This document shows positions 7,474 to 14,449 of a DNA stretch of 64,000 nt, one piece after another (the first letter of the stretch is position 1; each line of letters begins with the position of its first letter). Origin of the DNA: Oscillospiraceae bacterium (lineage in GTDB: Bacteria > Bacillota > Clostridia > Oscillospirales > Oscillospiraceae); contig CAJTCG010000008.1 of assembly GCA_910574635.1 (NCBI GenBank), positions 62,001 to 126,000 of the forward strand, written 5' to 3'. The notes under the pieces are model-generated. The model searched no databases. It was not told where the DNA came from and saw nothing but the letters and a program-made list of their open reading frames with translations. The translations under genes were made by a program, and so were the position numbers.

Positions 7474-7692
7474 ATGATGGAAATGCTGGAGCGGCTGGAT
7501 AGTTGGTACGGAAGACTGAGTGACATCACTGAGGAACTGACTGAGATGGGCTTCGACGTGGTGGATGCCAACGCTGAGTACATCGACGTGGCTTTTGAGG
7601 AAGACGGAGACGATGTTCACGTCGCCATTCGCCTGGGCGGTACGCAGAACACCATCACCATCAACGGATACGAGGAAGTCTACCGAGGCTAA
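7474..7692 (+). CDS. Hypothetical phage protein, first gene of the P2 operon
   Basis: A 72-residue acidic protein (MMEMLERLDSWYGRLSDI...). ATG 7474 is used because GGGAGGTAATT lies eight bases upstream, exactly as in the P1 first gene; an in-frame ATG at 7453 precedes the ribosome site. Residues 30-65 alternate acidic and beta-branched residues (EEDGDDVHVAIRLGG). Function unknown. A structured noncoding stretch follows it directly. Confidence 0.6.
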   Translation: MMEMLERLDSWYGRLSDITEELTEMGFDVVDANAEYIDVAFEEDGDDVHVAIRLGGTQNTITINGYEEVYRG

Positions 7693-7696
7693 CCCC

Positions 7697-7925
7697 CACC
7701 TGACGAGAACCGGGAGGCACCCGGTCGAAACTGCGGAGCTCCTGGAACACCGGGAGCAAGCTGGACAGCCCGCAGTCGTGGGAAGCCACAGCCCCGACAA
7801 CTGAACACCGCCCGGAGTGACCCACCCAATAAGAAGCTGGCAGGGGGGCTAAGGAATAGCCGACAAGTATTCGCCGGGTTGAAAGCGGAAACAGCGTGGA
7901 GCCGTAAATTCGGAGGACCTGGATG
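7697..7925 (+). ncRNA. Candidate structured noncoding RNA
   Basis: A gap of about 230 bases between P2-operon genes folds by eye into many helices: 7709-7714 with 7720-7725 (perfect, 5-base loop); 7730-7736 with 7770-7776 (perfect, enclosing the next); 7738-7745 with 7750-7757 (8 bp, AACA loop, one G-U); 7778-7781 with 7786-7789; and 7847-7851 with 7857-7861 (perfect, AGGAA loop). No reading frame has a start with a ribosome site and plausible protein. It would be co-transcribed from P2. I cannot match it to a named RNA family. Confidence 0.5.
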
Positions 7926-8018
7926 AGCCGTGGAGACCGGCCGAGTACGCAGAGGAAGAACGGAAGTTACCGCACGGCTGGAAGCGGGAGGGGCCATTTG
8001 AACGAAAGGAAGATGCCA

Positions 8019-8219
8019 ATGGAAAGATATGTGCATACCACCTGCCCGTACTGTGGCAAAGAGGCGAAGGTAAAGGCAGAGGACGACTACGGGGAGAAGA
8101 AGGTCGTCCTCTGCGACTCAGAAGAGGGCGGGTGCGATAAGTATTTTGTCGCCGACATCACTGTTTTCTTCAATGTCCACCCCCTGAAAATCGAAGGAGA
8201 GGATGCGGATGTCTCCTGA
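8019..8219 (+). CDS. Zinc-ribbon protein
   Basis: A 66-residue protein (MERYVHTTCPYCGKEAKV...) with CPYC and a later Cys pair (LCDSEEGGC), giving a four-Cys zinc ribbon, then a short beta-rich tail. ATG 8019 follows AAGGA with eight bases. The frame is open upstream to ATG 7923, which also has a GGAGG, so a longer 98-residue form with a basic, low-complexity N-terminus is possible. Function unknown. Confidence 0.6.
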   Translation: MERYVHTTCPYCGKEAKVKAEDDYGEKKVVLCDSEEGGCDKYFVADITVFFNVHPLKIEGEDADVS

Positions 8220-8373
8220 GATGATGGATGAGGCGGTGGTAGCCCTGTCAATCATTTCCGGCTACCTGTTCATCCTGGGCATTGGATGCCTTGTCGCCGA
8301 CTTCGTATTCCCGCATATCCCGTTTATCAACCGTTTTCTGGATAGCCTCCCCGACTGGGAGGATGAAGACTGA
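8209..8373 (+). CDS. Small single-pass membrane protein
   Basis: A 54-residue protein with one hydrophobic segment (AVVALSIISGYLFILGIGCL, about residues 9-28) and an acidic C-terminus. ATG 8209 overlaps the zinc-ribbon gene and follows AAGGAGA; an alternative in-frame ATG is at 8203. Function unknown. Confidence 0.55.
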   Translation: MSPEMMDEAVVALSIISGYLFILGIGCLVADFVFPHIPFINRFLDSLPDWEDED

Positions 8374-8387
8374 AAGGAGAAAAGATT

Positions 8388-8480
8388 ATGGCAAACATGA
8401 GCTACTGCCGGTTCCAGAACATGGTGGTCGAGGCCGGCAACGAGATTTTGTCCAATATGGACTTCGGGGAGGGAGAATGA
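8388..8480 (+). CDS. Very short phage protein, possibly a truncated family member
   Basis: A 30-residue reading frame (MANMSYCRFQNM...) behind AAAGGAG. The beginning, M-x-N-M-S-Y-C-R-F-Q/E-N, is typical of a longer (about 50-70 residue) protein family in gut mobile elements, but the rest does not follow that pattern, so this may be a deletion remnant. The stop overlaps the next start. Confidence 0.4.
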   Translation: MANMSYCRFQNMVVEAGNEILSNMDFGEGE

Positions 8481-9025
8481 TGGGACGGGGTAACGTCTGC
8501 GTCACCGGTTCCCACGAGGGCCTGTACTACATCGACAACGACCACTTCCATGTGTACCGCCGGTGCGAGCCTGGAGCCGAGTGCCCTGAGACCCGGCTCA
8601 TGGGCGACCTCAGCTATGATGAGCTGACCGGAAACGAATGGCTCTACGATGAGTGGGGAACCGGTGAGGAAGAGGACGACATCCTGGAGTGCTTCATCAG
8701 CAGCTTCGTCAGGATGTTCCCCAGCTTTGAGAGGCCGATGCTCGATAAATGGCTTACCGAGCCTGGATTTGGCGGACGGTCCCGCCGGGTCATCCTGGAA
8801 AGCAAGCTGTTCTACATCGCCGTCGAGGACAACGAGTGGTCGCTGGCTGTGGAGCTGCTCCAGAAAGAAGACCCCTACGACGATCACCTCAGCGGGCTCC
8901 AGGGCCGTCACTACCTGAAGTACCTGGACGGCATGAAGAGGTGCCTCCTGGATCGTCTCCCCAGCATTGGGACCCGCAAGGGAGCTTGGATGTCTGGCAC
9001 CATTACCAGGGAGGAGGTGAGCTGA
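8480..9025 (+). CDS. Hypothetical phage protein
   Basis: A 181-residue acidic protein (MGRGNVCVTGSHEGLYYIDN...). ATG 8480 is preferred over the adjacent ATG 8477 for its spacing from GGGGAGG. It contains a YIDNDHFHVYRR segment and a helical half with several Trp and Leu residues. No family recognised. The TGA is followed immediately by the GTG of the next gene. Confidence 0.6.
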   Translation: MGRGNVCVTGSHEGLYYIDNDHFHVYRRCEPGAECPETRLMGDLSYDELTGNEWLYDEWGTGEEEDDILECFISSFVRMFPSFERPMLDKWLTEPGFGGRSRRVILESKLFYIAVEDNEWSLAVELLQKEDPYDDHLSGLQGRHYLKYLDGMKRCLLDRLPSIGTRKGAWMSGTITREEVS

Positions 9026-9178
9026 GTGAAGTACCGTGTTCGCATTAGCGAGCTCCGCTACGGGGACGTGGTGGTTGAGGCCGACAGCGAAGAGGAGGCC
9101 AAGACCATCGCCACCGGAAAAGAAATCGACTTCTTCGACGCAGAAATCACCGATATGACAGTAGAAAGGATGGACTGA
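9026..9178 (+). CDS. DpnD/PcfM-like small protein
   Basis: A 50-residue protein from GTG 9026 behind GAGGAGGTGAG. The pattern MKYRVRISELRYGDVVVEAD followed by SEEEAK and acidic beta strands matches the DpnD/PcfM C-terminal-like domain frequent in plasmids and conjugative or phage elements. Its biochemical role is unknown. A second copy of the domain is fused to the protein at 14449. Confidence 0.6.
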   Translation: MKYRVRISELRYGDVVVEADSEEEAKTIATGKEIDFFDAEITDMTVERMD

Positions 9179-9179
9179 T

Positions 9180-9596
9180 ATGGCATACGAAGTTCATGAC
9201 GGATACCAGAAATTCCGGGATACCGAGCCCCTCATCCTGGAACCCGAAGACTGGTCCTTTGACGAGTGGGCAACCATCTGTAAGCTCTGCGGTCTCCCGA
9301 CGGGGCAGACAGAACGCATCGTTCTCCACGCCAGCGAGATGGAGTGCTTCGTGGACCTCAGCAAGAAAGCCGTGGACGGCGAGCGGACGTACATCGTTAC
9401 CGAGGTGTGCCCCCACTGTGAGAGCGAGGTCGAGATGCGGTGGAACACAGATACGATGGGCTTCAAGGCGTTCTGTCCCGTCTGCGGAGAGCGGCTTATG
9501 CTCTGCGACGAGTGTCGGCACACTGAGGAGCCTACCCCCTGCGACTACGACAGCAAGACCGATACCTGCCACCGGATGAAGAAGGAGGATGGTTGA
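9180..9596 (+). CDS. Cys-rich zinc-binding phage protein
   Basis: A 138-residue protein with at least three Cys pairs (CKLCG near residue 35, CPHC near 77, CPVCG near 99, then LCDEC near 107). The middle reads like a short structured domain (IVLHASEMECFVDLSKKAVDG). Multiple zinc ribbons suggest nucleic-acid or protein binding, but no family or function is recognised. ATG 9180 follows AAAGGATGG. Confidence 0.6.
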   Translation: MAYEVHDGYQKFRDTEPLILEPEDWSFDEWATICKLCGLPTGQTERIVLHASEMECFVDLSKKAVDGERTYIVTEVCPHCESEVEMRWNTDTMGFKAFCPVCGERLMLCDECRHTEEPTPCDYDSKTDTCHRMKKEDG

Positions 9597-9597
9597 T

Positions 9598-9975
9598 ATG
9601 AGCGAGAAAAGGTTCACCGTCCGGCCTCAGATTGAGGTCAACCTGACCCAGCAGGACATCGACGACATCATGGTTACGGCCCTGGAGGGAGGCATCAACT
9701 ACTGGTGCCGCAAGGCCGAGGTGTTGGGTGAGTATCTGGGCGAGGCTGCCAGCGACCAGATTTCCCGTGGTGGTATCCTCATTTTGCACGACGCCGAGAG
9801 CGCCCAGACATGGGAGTTGACCCTGGGCAAGTTCCTGAATGGTGTGAAGCTCTACTTCGAGCAGGGCTGCCATGTTCAGGTCGAGGACAATGCCATCGAC
9901 ACCTGCGACATCGACGCCGGCGATGCCGACTGCATCATCCAACTTGCCATCTTCGAGGAGGTGGTGTTCGGATGA
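9598..9975 (+). CDS. Hypothetical mobile-element protein
   Basis: A 125-residue protein. ATG 9598 is chosen (nine bases after AAGGAGG); ATG 9589 is too close to the ribosome site. The sequence VNLTQQDIDDIMVTALEGG, INYWC, GEYLGEAASDQISRGG and ADCIIQLAIFEEVVFG follows a pattern I recognise from very common unnamed proteins of gut Clostridia phages and conjugative elements. Function unknown. Confidence 0.65.
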   Translation: MSEKRFTVRPQIEVNLTQQDIDDIMVTALEGGINYWCRKAEVLGEYLGEAASDQISRGGILILHDAESAQTWELTLGKFLNGVKLYFEQGCHVQVEDNAIDTCDIDAGDADCIIQLAIFEEVVFG

Positions 9976-10454
9976 GTGGGTGTAAGAAACAGGCTATTGA
10001 GGTCATCGACCGGCTCCACTCTGAGAGCCGCCTCGAATACCCCGATTACTGTACCATCCACGATGGCCTGGATGAAATCGACACCCTGCGAGACCGGGAC
10101 GAGGAGCTGGAGGAGCTCTGGTCCCAGTTTTCCGACATCCCCATGAACCCGGAAACGGAGTGTATCGAGGCCCCGTTCATGGGCTGGGGGCCGGGCGTGG
10201 GCCGAGAAGAAATCTGGCACTGGTTCGATGAGCGGCATAGTAAAGGCGTTGTCTACCTGCTATACGGAACCATCCAGCAGTATGACGTCACAATGGAGAG
10301 ATACTACAAATCTCTGTGCGATGACTGCGGAACATCCGACTGCGCCTACAATAGCGCCGGAGAGTGCCGGTATCCGCAAGTCTTCCACCGGGTCCCTATC
10401 ATCACCGAGAGCGATGGTTGCATGAACTACATCAGAAGGGAGGGAGATGGATGA
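9972..10454 (+). CDS. Hypothetical phage protein with Cys cluster
   Basis: A 160-residue acidic protein starting at ATG 9972 (four-base overlap with the previous stop). The C-terminal third has CDDCGTSDCAYNSAGECR, a probable zinc site. The N-terminal half is helical and acidic. A phage regulatory or host-interaction protein is possible; unassigned. Confidence 0.55.
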   Translation: MSGCKKQAIEVIDRLHSESRLEYPDYCTIHDGLDEIDTLRDRDEELEELWSQFSDIPMNPETECIEAPFMGWGPGVGREEIWHWFDERHSKGVVYLLYGTIQQYDVTMERYYKSLCDDCGTSDCAYNSAGECRYPQVFHRVPIITESDGCMNYIRREGDG

Positions 10455-10840
10455 ACAAGAGAAACAGATGGGAGGAACTTTTTGACGAGCTCCTCGACCT
10501 CATCGAGTTCCGGCTCATCAAGTACCCGGACGGGTGGGGATTGGTGGACCGACAGGGGGCTAACCTGGGGGACATCGAAAGCGACCGTTTCGATAGTTCC
10601 GTCACTCTCATCGACCGGCTGGAGGTCTATGTCCGGGACTACATCGTCTCGGACATCGAAGAGGATTGCGACTGCGGCGAGTATCACGACTGGTCTGAAC
10701 TGCTGGAATTCGCCAAGGAAACCATGGCCCCGGAAGATTTAGAGCGGTATCACTTTGACCTGGAAATCCTGGACATGATATGCAATCACCCGTCGGAGGT
10801 CAACCTGGAAAACTGCTTCTTCGACAGGGAGGAGAGATGA
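10451..10840 (+). CDS. Hypothetical mobile-element protein
   Basis: A 129-residue acidic protein at ATG 10451, overlapping the previous stop by four bases. The stretch YPDGWGLVDRQGANLGDIESD followed by VTLIDRLEVYVRDYI resembles widespread unnamed gut mobile-element proteins that carry a WGLVDRQGANLG signature. No function is known. Confidence 0.6.
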   Translation: MNKRNRWEELFDELLDLIEFRLIKYPDGWGLVDRQGANLGDIESDRFDSSVTLIDRLEVYVRDYIVSDIEEDCDCGEYHDWSELLEFAKETMAPEDLERYHFDLEILDMICNHPSEVNLENCFFDREER

Positions 10841-10841
10841 T

Positions 10842-10982
10842 ATGGGCTACATGGGCGTCGGATATAGCGGCTACGAATACGAAACCTGCCCTCTCTGCGG
10901 GCAGGGTATGTGGAATGGCCGGTGCGAGAACCCGGACTGCGAGTACCACTGGAACCCGAAAGAAGATGAGGAGGATGAGTGA
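10842..10982 (+). CDS. Small zinc-ribbon protein
   Basis: A 46-residue protein (MGYMGVGYSGYEYETCPLCG...) with CPLC and CENPDC pairs forming a four-Cys ribbon, behind GGAGAGATGAT. Function unknown; one of about ten small Cys-rich proteins in this block. Confidence 0.6.
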   Translation: MGYMGVGYSGYEYETCPLCGQGMWNGRCENPDCEYHWNPKEDEEDE

Positions 10983-11809
10983 TGGCCGAACACAAGTCTT
11001 TGACATTCTCCATCGAAGGAAAGATTATCACCGATGTTGCCAGAGAGCATTTTTACGTCAGAAACGACATGGCTAAGGCCCTGGACCTTCTCTGCTCTGG
11101 ACTCCAGAGTGACCAGCTAAACGAGTACGAGCGGATGGCCTTAGCTCTCCGGGTCCTGGACGGAAAGGCCGAAATTCGAGGAACGTACCCTGGGGACAGC
11201 TATGGGCTCTACGACTTGGATGAACCGGATTGTCGGTTCAGTATCGCAGACCATATCGGTAAACTGGCTAAGAAGCTGGAAACTGCCGAGTCTGAGCTTC
11301 ATGACTTACAGGTGAAATTCAGCCTTGTGGCGGAGGGCCTGTCCGATACGCAGAAGCGTGAGGCCAATAGTGCGTGGTTCTCGCTTGATTATGACCACAG
11401 AAGGCCAATTTTTGATGATGTCGAGCCTGTTCCGCTGATACCGGGCTTGACCTCCCAGCTTGACAGCTTCTTGGAGAGAATGACGGGGCCGGAGACCACC
11501 ACGGATGACTATGGATGGCTGGAGCCGTCCGGCAAATTCCACGAAGTTCCGTTTGGGGAGCATCAGGGATGGGCGTGGAAGAAGGCATTAGAGCTCGGAT
11601 TTTCTGGGGAAGCATTTGACCGTGGCCTTGGAGGAGATGTCCTGCTTGAACATGGGTGGGTCCTTCTGTACAACCCCGGTCTGGGTCTTGCAAGACCAAC
11701 TTCCAGCGATACCAGACCTATGACCAAAGCGCAAAGGGAGTTCCTGTTCGACTACTACACCGAGCGAAACCGGCCCGATCTCGCTAAAAAGTACCTGGAG
11801 GACGATTGA
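10982..11809 (+). CDS. Hypothetical phage protein, end of the P2 operon
   Basis: A 275-residue protein at ATG 10982 (ATG 10979 is an equal in-frame alternative). The N-terminal 110 residues are mixed, a helical segment follows (IGKLAKKLETAESELHDLQV), and the C-terminal part carries EHQGWAWKKALELGF and GGDVLLEHGWVLL, resembling an unnamed C-terminal domain of phage proteins. No assignment. The gap after it contains a terminator. Confidence 0.6.
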   Translation: MAEHKSLTFSIEGKIITDVAREHFYVRNDMAKALDLLCSGLQSDQLNEYERMALALRVLDGKAEIRGTYPGDSYGLYDLDEPDCRFSIADHIGKLAKKLETAESELHDLQVKFSLVAEGLSDTQKREANSAWFSLDYDHRRPIFDDVEPVPLIPGLTSQLDSFLERMTGPETTTDDYGWLEPSGKFHEVPFGEHQGWAWKKALELGFSGEAFDRGLGGDVLLEHGWVLLYNPGLGLARPTSSDTRPMTKAQREFLFDYYTERNRPDLAKKYLEDD

Positions 11810-11864
11810 TACCATCAAACACCGTTTTCCAGGCCACCACGTCACCTGAAATCAATCAACCTAT

Positions 11865-11903
11865 CACCCGGAACCGTCCCAGGCGCTCCATCCGGGTGTT
11901 TTT
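11865..11903 (+). terminator. Rho-independent terminator
   Basis: CACCCGGA (11865-11872) pairs perfectly with TCCGGGTG (11891-11898), followed by TTTTT. It lies in the 112-base gap after the P2 genes. The next gene has its own AAAGGAG ribosome site but no obvious promoter, so some readthrough is likely. Confidence 0.65.
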
Positions 11904-11921
11904 AAGGGGAAAGGAGTACGA

Positions 11922-12059
11922 ATGGATAATATCGTAGATGTAAAGCTGGGTCAGTCGATTCCGCCTGAGCGGTGGCTTGAAGCTGCGGAAGACCTGGAGA
12001 AGGTTTTCCAGATGGTCGCCCAGCATTTGCTTGTAACCAACCACGAAGGTATGGGCTAG
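11922..12059 (+). CDS. Hypothetical phage protein with an in-frame TAG
   Basis: ATG 11922 behind AAAGGAG opens a frame (MDNIVDVKLGQSIPPERW...) ended by TAG 12057-12059 after 45 residues. The same frame continues without a stop to TGA 12177-12179, reading QDAEEFMSDAVLALVALRYV and then SANPEGCRFIPIPSKGG, a normal globular-looking C-terminus. This is the second such amber interruption in the block. The full reading would be 85 residues. Function unknown. Confidence 0.6.
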   Translation: MDNIVDVKLGQSIPPERWLEAAEDLEKVFQMVAQHLLVTNHEGMG

Positions 12060-12180
12060 CAGGATGCCGAGGAGTTCATGTCTGATGCGGTTCTGGCCCT
12101 GGTCGCCCTCCGGTACGTTTCCGCCAATCCCGAAGGCTGCCGGTTCATCCCCATCCCGTCGAAAGGCGGCGACAAATGAT

Positions 12181-12849
12181 ATGAGGAACAGCGAAGGCTA
12201 CTACGACCCCACCGCTGGCATCGCCATCAGAAATGTAGAAAGGAATGAAAGAATGATGCAGGAGTTCAAACGTGGAGACATCTTCTATGTGGAGAAGTCC
12301 GGGAGCAGGGCAGCGTCCGGCTCCAACCAGCCCGAAGGCCGACCGGCCCTCATCGTTTCCAACGACCGGTTCAACAAGACCTCCGACATCCTGGAGGTGG
12401 TCTACTTGACCTACAACCCCAGGAACGATCTGCCCACGCACGTCACCATCCGGCAAACGACCAGCGAGTCGGTCGCAATCTGCGAGCAGGTCACGAGCGT
12501 TCACAAGGAGCGGTTCATCAGCTACATCTCGTCGGCTACCGAAGATGAAATGGTCCGCATCGACATGGCCCTACTCATTTCCCTGGACCTGAACATGGAC
12601 GGCCATCAGGCGTCTCCTACGGCTTCTCAGGCCGCCCCTGAGCCTATCCACATCCCCTCCCCTCATCTCGCCCCCCCCGACACGTCCCGGAACTGGGAGG
12701 AGGAGTACAGGGCCGAGAAGGAACGGCACGAAGCGGATATTGCCGACCTGAAGTCGGAGCTCATCAAGGCACGTTCGGAGGCCGACATCTTCAGGAGTCT
12801 CTACACCGATATGACGGACCGGGCCATGGGGAGGGTCGTCAATGCGTAG
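12181..12849 (+). CDS. MazF/PemK-type toxin-like protein with coiled-coil tail
   Basis: A 222-residue protein. The residues after the internal MMQ (ATG 12253) match the MazF/PemK endoribonuclease fold: FKRGDIFYVEK, RPALIVSNDRFN, VYLTYNP, TTSESVAICEQV, ISSATEDEMVRID. A Pro-rich linker and a charged coiled coil (about residues 165-205) follow. ATG 12181 adds a short EGYYDPTAGIAI segment that I recognise as a separate small-protein motif in other elements; ATG 12253 has the better ribosome site (AAAGGAA). No MazE-like antitoxin gene is adjacent, so a regulatory rather than classical toxin role is possible. Confidence 0.7.
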   Translation: MRNSEGYYDPTAGIAIRNVERNERMMQEFKRGDIFYVEKSGSRAASGSNQPEGRPALIVSNDRFNKTSDILEVVYLTYNPRNDLPTHVTIRQTTSESVAICEQVTSVHKERFISYISSATEDEMVRIDMALLISLDLNMDGHQASPTASQAAPEPIHIPSPHLAPPDTSRNWEEEYRAEKERHEADIADLKSELIKARSEADIFRSLYTDMTDRAMGRVVNA

Positions 12850-13090
12850 CGTGAAGGAAATCACGAAGGAAGACTTCGCCGCCCTTATGGGCTCCGCCCG
12901 CATCGTGGCCTTCTCCACCAAGTATGAGCCCCGTGGCCTGTTTTATCTGCGGGACGGAAACAAGGTCATCGGCATCGACAACAGCACCGGCTATGCCTGG
13001 ACCGAGGAGTTCGACAGCGTGGACCAGTGTAAGCGGTGGCTCATGGGTGAGAGGCTGGAAAGCGTGAAGGGAGGCTCCTCGTCATGCTGA
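12842..13090 (+). CDS. Hypothetical phage protein
   Basis: An 82-residue protein overlapping the MazF-like stop by eight bases (ATG 12842). It contains a compact beta-type core (IVAFSTKYEPRGLFYLRDGN) followed by AWTEEFDSVDQCKRWL. No family recognised. Confidence 0.55.
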   Translation: MRSVKEITKEDFAALMGSARIVAFSTKYEPRGLFYLRDGNKVIGIDNSTGYAWTEEFDSVDQCKRWLMGERLESVKGGSSSC

Positions 13091-13251
13091 TGATTGTAGC
13101 TCGCTGCGACAAATGCGGAACGGAAATCGTTCGGATTGGTCACACCACCAAATCCGACATGATACGGTCGATTCGAGCAAAAGGCTGGAGCGTCAGCAAG
13201 GGAAGCAAGCTGGTTCCCGAAAAGACCTATTGCCCGTATTGCCGCAAGTAG
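13084..13251 (+). CDS. Small zinc-ribbon protein
   Basis: A 55-residue protein (MLMIVARCDKCGTEIVRI...) with CDKC and CPYC pairs 35 residues apart, ending in TAG 13249-13251. Readthrough of this TAG would add only nine residues before TGA, so here TAG appears to be the normal stop. Function unknown. Confidence 0.6.
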   Translation: MLMIVARCDKCGTEIVRIGHTTKSDMIRSIRAKGWSVSKGSKLVPEKTYCPYCRK

Positions 13252-13267
13252 ATAAGGAGGTATGAAG

Positions 13268-13759
13268 ATGAAAGCATCTGACATCGTAGAGGACGCCCTC
13301 CAACTCCGTGGGGTCCTCCAGAAAGAGCTCGCTGAGCGTGTGGGCCAGGACCACAAGTACCTCAGCAAGAAGCTGACGACCAACAGCATGAAGGCCCAGG
13401 AGCTCATCGACCTCATCCACGAGCTCGGCTACGAAATCAAGCTGGTGGATCGCCAGGGGTCCGGCCAGACGGTCTCCGTCCGGCGCCGGGGAACCGGCCC
13501 CAGGGTTAAGCGGATGGTCGCTGGCATCACCTTCGACACCGCCAAGGCCGACGCTCTCTGCCACACCGACGTGGAGGATGGACGCTACATGGAGCTGTAC
13601 CGGGACCCGGAAGACCGGTTCTTCATCGTCCACTATTCGTTCTGGCAGAAAGAGGATGCCACGATTACCTCCTGCCAGGAAGACGAGGCCCGGCACCTGT
13701 TTGACAAGTATGCGGACGGAACCGTGGATTTTGTCTCCGGCAGCCCGGAGGCTGTATAA
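13268..13759 (+). CDS. Helix-turn-helix protein, candidate phage regulator
   Basis: A 163-residue protein started at ATG 13268 (seven bases after GGAGG; ATG 13262 is too close). Residues 5-55 look like an XRE/Cro-type helix-turn-helix (LQKELAERVGQDHKYLSKKL, then ELIDLIHELGYEI). A basic linker follows, then a small domain (ITFDTAKADALCH, MELYRDPEDRFFIVHYSFW). It is the last gene before promoter P3, whose palindrome is shared with P1 and P2, so it is a reasonable candidate for the factor binding these sites. That link is inference. Confidence 0.6.
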   Translation: MKASDIVEDALQLRGVLQKELAERVGQDHKYLSKKLTTNSMKAQELIDLIHELGYEIKLVDRQGSGQTVSVRRRGTGPRVKRMVAGITFDTAKADALCHTDVEDGRYMELYRDPEDRFFIVHYSFWQKEDATITSCQEDEARHLFDKYADGTVDFVSGSPEAV

Positions 13760-13805
13760 GTGCGCCCTGTTCCTGCGATGACGTAGAATATCAAAAAATA
13801 TTTGC

Positions 13806-13891
13806 AAAATCGTAATTTTTCGATTGACGCTCGAAGTATCCCGGTGGTACACTTTAGTCATGGAACACCAAATAAATTACGAGAACGTAGG
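13806..13891 (+). promoter_or_regulatory. Accessory-block promoter P3 with palindrome and leader repeat
   Basis: The palindrome AAAAT-CGTA-ATTTT (13806-13819), -35 TTGACG (13824-13829) and -10 TACACT (13848-13853), 18 bp apart, are nearly base-for-base the P2 module. A degenerate leader repeat, TAC-GAGAAC-GTAGG, follows at 13879-13891. Confidence 0.8.
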
Positions 13892-13906
13892 ATGGAGGCA
13901 CACGAT

Positions 13907-14449
13907 ATGAGTAGCAAGTACGACAACATCAAGACCGCCGCCGAGCTGGTCAGCGAGGTCCAGCTCCACGGTCTGAGTCTGGCCCAGGAGGACATCTGCC
14001 GGGCCCAGGACATCTTCGGCCACACCCCGATTGAGGAGCTGGCCCGCCTCGCAAACGACATCGGCCGGGACAACGAGAAGGGCGAGCCGGACCCGAAGGG
14101 GTCCCGCAGCAGCGGCCGGAGGGCCACGCAGAGCACCTTCTACTCCATCCTCACCAACATCTGGCATTGGGAGGAAGTGACCCGCTTCTGGAATACCTAC
14201 ACGAACCCTCAGACCGAGGAGCTGAAAAGAAATCGGGATGCCTACGATTTTGTCGTGGAGGGCAACAAGAAGCTCAAGAGCGAGAACGATGAGCTCAAGG
14301 AACAGGTGGACGAGCTCCTGGAGCGTGAGAGCGGTTTGGTTCTCCAGAGGGATGAGGCTCTCGATAGAGCCGAGTACGCTGAGGCCGAGGTGGTCCGCCT
14401 GAAGGCCAAGCTGTATGACCTGCTGGTTGAGCGGAAGGAGGTGGTCTGA
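13907..14449 (+). CDS. Hypothetical phage protein with C-terminal coiled coil
   Basis: A 180-residue protein, first gene behind P3 (ATG 13907, nine bases after GATGGAGG). Residues 1-110 are soluble and mixed. Residues about 112-175 are a strong coiled coil (KKLKSENDELKEQVDELLER, then AEYAEAEVVRLKAKLYDLL). A scaffold or oligomeric role is plausible. No family recognised. Confidence 0.6.
   Translation: MSSKYDNIKTAAELVSEVQLHGLSLAQEDICRAQDIFGHTPIEELARLANDIGRDNEKGEPDPKGSRSSGRRATQSTFYSILTNIWHWEEVTRFWNTYTNPQTEELKRNRDAYDFVVEGNKKLKSENDELKEQVDELLERESGLVLQRDEALDRAEYAEAEVVRLKAKLYDLLVERKEVV

Noticed and set aside
7693..7924. Protein gene in the structured gap (the frame is open for about 75 codons after 7692)
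   Set aside because: There is no start codon with a ribosome site, the composition is Pro/Arg-rich and unlike neighbouring proteins, and the base pairing is extensive.
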